A DNA stretch of 8,693 nt from Actinotalea sp. (GTDB lineage Bacteria > Actinomycetota > Actinomycetes > Actinomycetales > Cellulomonadaceae). A program made the position numbers and the translations under genes. The notes beneath the pieces were generated by a model, which did no database searches, was not told the DNA's origin, and saw nothing but the letters and a program-made list of their open reading frames with translations. Location: NCBI GenBank assembly GCA_014360395.1, contig JACIXM010000071.1:1-8693 (forward strand), given 5' to 3'. Of this stretch, positions 5,901-8,693 are shown one piece after another. Position 1 is the stretch's first letter; every line of letters begins with the position of its first letter.

Positions 5901-6949
5901 CCAACGAGCAGACCCCGCAGATCGGCGGCACCGCCGGCGGCCAGGACCTCGCCCGCACCGAGGGCACCGTCCCCGCGCGGTTCGAGGACCCGGGCCTGCC
6001 CGAGCACCGCCTGCGTCAGTCCGACGTCGACCCGGCCGCTGCCAAGCGAGCCGAGCGCCAGGTCGTCGCGATGTTCGCGATCTCGATCCTCGGCACGATC
6101 GGCTTCCTGCTCGCGTACTTCCTGGTCCGGCCGGGCGAGACCGTCGCCAGCATGCGCATCTCGAACATCGCGCTCGGCATCAGCCTGTTCCTCGCGATGT
6201 TCGGCATCGGGGCCGCGGCCGTGCACTGGGCCAAGACCCTCATGTCCGACCACGAGCGCCAGGAGGCGAGGCACCCGCAGCGCAGCGACGCCGCGACCCG
6301 CGAGGCCGCCCTGGACGTGCTCCGCCAGGGCGCGGAGGACTCGGGTATCGGGCGGCGCGGCGTGCTCAAGGGCGCTGTCGTCTCCGCCGTGGCGCTGGCT
6401 CCCCTGACGGTCGCCGTCCCGCTCATCGGCGAGGTGGGAGGGGACTGGAACGTCAGCAAGTTCCGCCACACGCTGTGGGAACGCGGCAAGCGCCTCGCGC
6501 GCGACCCGTCCGGGGAGCCCATCCGCGCGGCGGACGTCACGATCGGCTCCGTCTTCCACGTCATCCCCGAGAACCTCCGCGAGGAGGGGGGGAGCCACTG
6601 GATCGAGGAGAAGGCCAAGGCCGTCGTCCTCATGGTCCGGATGGACCCCCGTGACCTCAAGGAGACGCCGGAGCGAGCCGGTTGGTCCTACGACGGCATC
6701 GTCGCCTACTCCAAGATCTGCACCCACGTCGGCTGCCCCGTGGCGCTCTACGAGCAGCAGACCCACCACCTCCTGTGCCCCTGCCACCAGTCGACGTTCG
6801 ACATGTCGGACGGCGCGAAGGTGGTGTTCGGCCCCGCCGCGCGGCCGCTGCCCCAGCTGCCCATCACGGTCGACGACGACGGGTACCTCATCGCGCAGGA
6901 CGACTTCGACGAACCGATCGGTCCGAGCTACTGGGAGCGGCTGAGATGA
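5897..6949 (+). CDS. qcrA: Cytochrome bcc complex Rieske iron-sulfur subunit
   Basis: A 350-residue Rieske protein that accepts the first electron from menaquinol at the QcrB site and hands it to QcrC. The actinobacterial form has three membrane segments, seen here at about 56-77, 90-111 and 158-178, and then an external Rieske domain. The 2Fe-2S ligands are in CTHVGC (275-280; C275, H277) and CPCHQS (294-299; C294, H297), with C280 and C296 as the disulfide pair. GRRGVLKG (152-159), just before the third segment, is a twin-arginine motif; in Streptomyces the Rieske protein is inserted partly by Sec and its third segment and domain by Tat. The ATG overlaps the qcrC stop by four bases; GGAG (5883-5886) is a rather distant ribosome-binding site, so coupling is likely. 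Confidence 0.97.
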   Translation: MTNEQTPQIGGTAGGQDLARTEGTVPARFEDPGLPEHRLRQSDVDPAAAKRAERQVVAMFAISILGTIGFLLAYFLVRPGETVASMRISNIALGISLFLAMFGIGAAAVHWAKTLMSDHERQEARHPQRSDAATREAALDVLRQGAEDSGIGRRGVLKGAVVSAVALAPLTVAVPLIGEVGGDWNVSKFRHTLWERGKRLARDPSGEPIRAADVTIGSVFHVIPENLREEGGSHWIEEKAKAVVLMVRMDPRDLKETPERAGWSYDGIVAYSKICTHVGCPVALYEQQTHHLLCPCHQSTFDMSDGAKVVFGPAARPLPQLPITVDDDGYLIAQDDFDEPIGPSYWERLR

Positions 6950-8679
6950 GCACTGTGAACCGCGCCGCGGGGGGCACGGCTGACTACCTCGACCAGCGGA
7001 CCGGTGCCGGTCTGGCGGTCAAGAACTTCGCCCGGAAGATCTTCCCGGACCACTGGTCCTTCCTGCTCGGCGAGATCGCGCTCTACTCGTTCGTGATCCT
7101 CCTGATCAGCGGCATCTTCCTGACGATGTTCTTCGTCCCCAGCATGGGCCTGATGATCTACGAGGGCCCGTTCGCGCCGATGAACGGCGTCGAGATGTCG
7201 GAGGCGTTCGCCTCGACCCTCGTCCTGTCCTTCGAGGTCACCGGTGGTCTGCTCATGCGGCAGATCCACCACTGGGCAGCCCTGCTGTTCATGGCGTCGA
7301 TCGTCACCCACATGATGCGCGTGTTCTTCACGGGCGCCTTCCGCAAGCCGCGCGAGATCAACTGGCTCGTCGGCTTCGTGCTCATGATCCTCGGCCTGGC
7401 CGCCGGATTCAGCGGGTACTCGCTGCCCGACGACGTCCTGTCGGGCAACGGCCTGCGCATCACCGACGGGGTCGTGAAGTCGATCCCGATCATCGGCAGC
7501 TACATGTCGTACATGATCTTCGGTGGCGAGTTCCCCGGCGAGCACATCATCCCCAGGCTCTTCACGCTGCACATCCTCGTGATCCCAGGCCTGATCCTGG
7601 CCCTCATCGGCCTGCACCTGTTCCTCGTCGTCCTGCACAAGCACACCCAGTACCCAGGGCCGGGCCGCACCGACCGGAACGTGGTCGGCTACCCGCTCTT
7701 CCCGGTGTACGTCGCCAAGGCCGGTGGCTTCTTCTTCATCGTCTTCGGCGTCGTGGCGCTCATGGCGGGCACGATGACGATCAACCCCGTGTGGAACTAC
7801 GGGCCCTACGACCCCTCGCCCGTCGGCGCCGGAGCCCAGCCCGACTGGTACATGCTCTTCCTCGAAGGTGCGCTGCGGCTGATGCCCGGCGGAGGCGCGA
7901 CGGAGTGGGTGATCGGCGGGTTCACGCTCTCGCTGAACGTCCTCATCCCGGCCGTCATCGTCCCGGGTCTGCTCTTCACACTCCTTGCCCTGTACCCGTT
8001 CGTCGAGGCCTGGGCGACCGGCGACAAGCGCGAGCACCACGTGCTGGACCGCCCGCGCAACGCCCCGGTGCGGACGGCCAGCGGCGTCGCCCTCCTCACG
8101 GCGTTCTTCGTCCTGCTGGTCGCCGGTGCCAACGACCTCATCGCAACGCACTTCGCGCTGTCGTTGAACGACCTGTCCCGCTTGTTCCGGGTGCTCTTCT
8201 TCGTCGCCCCGGTGATCGCGTTCATCGTGACGAAGCGCATCTGCCTCGGCCTGCAGCACAAGGACCGCGAGCTGGTCCTGCACGGCCACGAGACGGGTCG
8301 GATCGTGCGCTTCGCCAACGGCGAGTACGTCGAGGTGCACAAGCCGCTCGACGAGTACGAGCGGTGGCTGCGGGTCAACTACGACGCCCACAAGCCGCTC
8401 GAGCTGCTGCCGGCGGTCGACGAGCACGGCGTGCGCCGCAAGGGCTACCGGCGGGACGCCCTGCGGGCCCGGGTCTCGAGGTTCTTCTACGAGGACCGCA
8501 TCGAGCCCGTCACGCCGGCCGAGCTGGCGGCGGCTCAGTCGCACGGCGAGCACGACGCCCTGGGTGGCGCCGAGCACGGCGACTCGACGCTGATCGAGGC
8601 GGCCGCGAACATCAAGCCCGAGCACGGCGGGAACCCCGCCGGCGAGGTGGTGGCAGGGCCACGCACGCCGCGGCACTGA
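6946..8679 (+). CDS. qcrB: Cytochrome bcc complex cytochrome b subunit
   Basis: A 577-residue, eight-helix membrane protein that oxidises menaquinol and carries both b hemes. Heme ligands are H108 and H122 (helix B, 14 apart) and H209 and H224 (helix D, 15 apart, the b6f/Gram-positive spacing). The quinol-site motif is PDWY (299-302), the form used by actinobacteria in place of PEWY. Helices are at about 41-63, 96-127, 138-160, 201-230, 256-276, 321-350, 380-400 and 411-432. A cytoplasmic C-terminal extension of about 145 charged residues follows; its last 50 or so are low-complexity and rich in Glu, His, Gly and Ala. The ATG overlaps the qcrA stop by four bases and has GGGAG (6933-6937) eight bases before it. 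The orthologue in M. tuberculosis is the telacebec target. The gene is complete, 14 bases before the window end. Confidence 0.97.
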   Translation: MSTVNRAAGGTADYLDQRTGAGLAVKNFARKIFPDHWSFLLGEIALYSFVILLISGIFLTMFFVPSMGLMIYEGPFAPMNGVEMSEAFASTLVLSFEVTGGLLMRQIHHWAALLFMASIVTHMMRVFFTGAFRKPREINWLVGFVLMILGLAAGFSGYSLPDDVLSGNGLRITDGVVKSIPIIGSYMSYMIFGGEFPGEHIIPRLFTLHILVIPGLILALIGLHLFLVVLHKHTQYPGPGRTDRNVVGYPLFPVYVAKAGGFFFIVFGVVALMAGTMTINPVWNYGPYDPSPVGAGAQPDWYMLFLEGALRLMPGGGATEWVIGGFTLSLNVLIPAVIVPGLLFTLLALYPFVEAWATGDKREHHVLDRPRNAPVRTASGVALLTAFFVLLVAGANDLIATHFALSLNDLSRLFRVLFFVAPVIAFIVTKRICLGLQHKDRELVLHGHETGRIVRFANGEYVEVHKPLDEYERWLRVNYDAHKPLELLPAVDEHGVRRKGYRRDALRARVSRFFYEDRIEPVTPAELAAAQSHGEHDALGGAEHGDSTLIEAAANIKPEHGGNPAGEVVAGPRTPRH

Positions 8680-8693
8680 CCACGACTTCGTGC

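Noticed and set aside
6928..8676. A 582-codon open frame on the minus strand opposite qcrB
   Set aside because: It is the antisense shadow of a highly conserved membrane protein; its Asp/Glu/Val/Arg-rich translation shows no domain.

Overview
The window is very GC-rich (roughly 70% by eye) and comes from an actinobacterium. Codon use, protein sequences and gene order suggest a Cellulomonas-like member of the Micrococcales. The order exonuclease/GIY-YIG gene, trpD (reverse), ctaE, qcrC, qcrA, qcrB is the same as Rv2191 to Rv2196 of Mycobacterium tuberculosis, so this is a conserved chromosomal core locus and not an island. No insertion sequence, CRISPR array, tRNA or rRNA is visible.

Left part (1-2547): a 61-residue protein with a Cys4 motif is read leftward. 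Divergently, a DEDDh exonuclease/GIY-YIG nuclease/UVR-motif fusion is read rightward and overlaps by ATGA an HTH-less Lrp/AsnC ligand-binding protein. Both divergent genes have leaderless-looking ATG starts. In front of each lies a promoter of the form TGTCRGKG-N8-TACCGT, which matches the RecA-independent DNA-damage promoter (RecA-NDp, PafBC-dependent) described in mycobacteria. This is the most informative regulatory signal in the window. It places the fused nuclease, the Lrp-like protein and the Cys4 protein under probable DNA-damage control. Bases 1-91 hold no gene I can support.

Middle part (2548-4360): a 99-bp gap between convergent genes contains a GC-rich hairpin and a 3.7-copy tandem repeat of 11 bp. 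Leftward from there lie trpD (anthranilate phosphoribosyltransferase) and, upstream and overlapping it by one base, a degenerate response-regulator receiver protein. A 218-bp divergent promoter region separates that gene from ctaE.

Right part (4361-8679): ctaE, qcrC, qcrA and qcrB encode subunit III of the aa3 cytochrome c oxidase and the whole di-heme cytochrome bcc complex. Together they form most of the actinobacterial bcc-aa3 respiratory supercomplex: menaquinol is oxidised at QcrB/QcrA, electrons pass through the two hemes of QcrC to the oxidase, and CtaE is a membrane subunit of that oxidase. qcrC, qcrA and qcrB are chained by ATGA overlaps. A 121-bp gap with a perfect 8-bp hairpin separates ctaE from qcrC. 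The other oxidase subunits (CtaC, CtaD, CtaF) are not in the window. The sequence ends 14 bases after qcrB.
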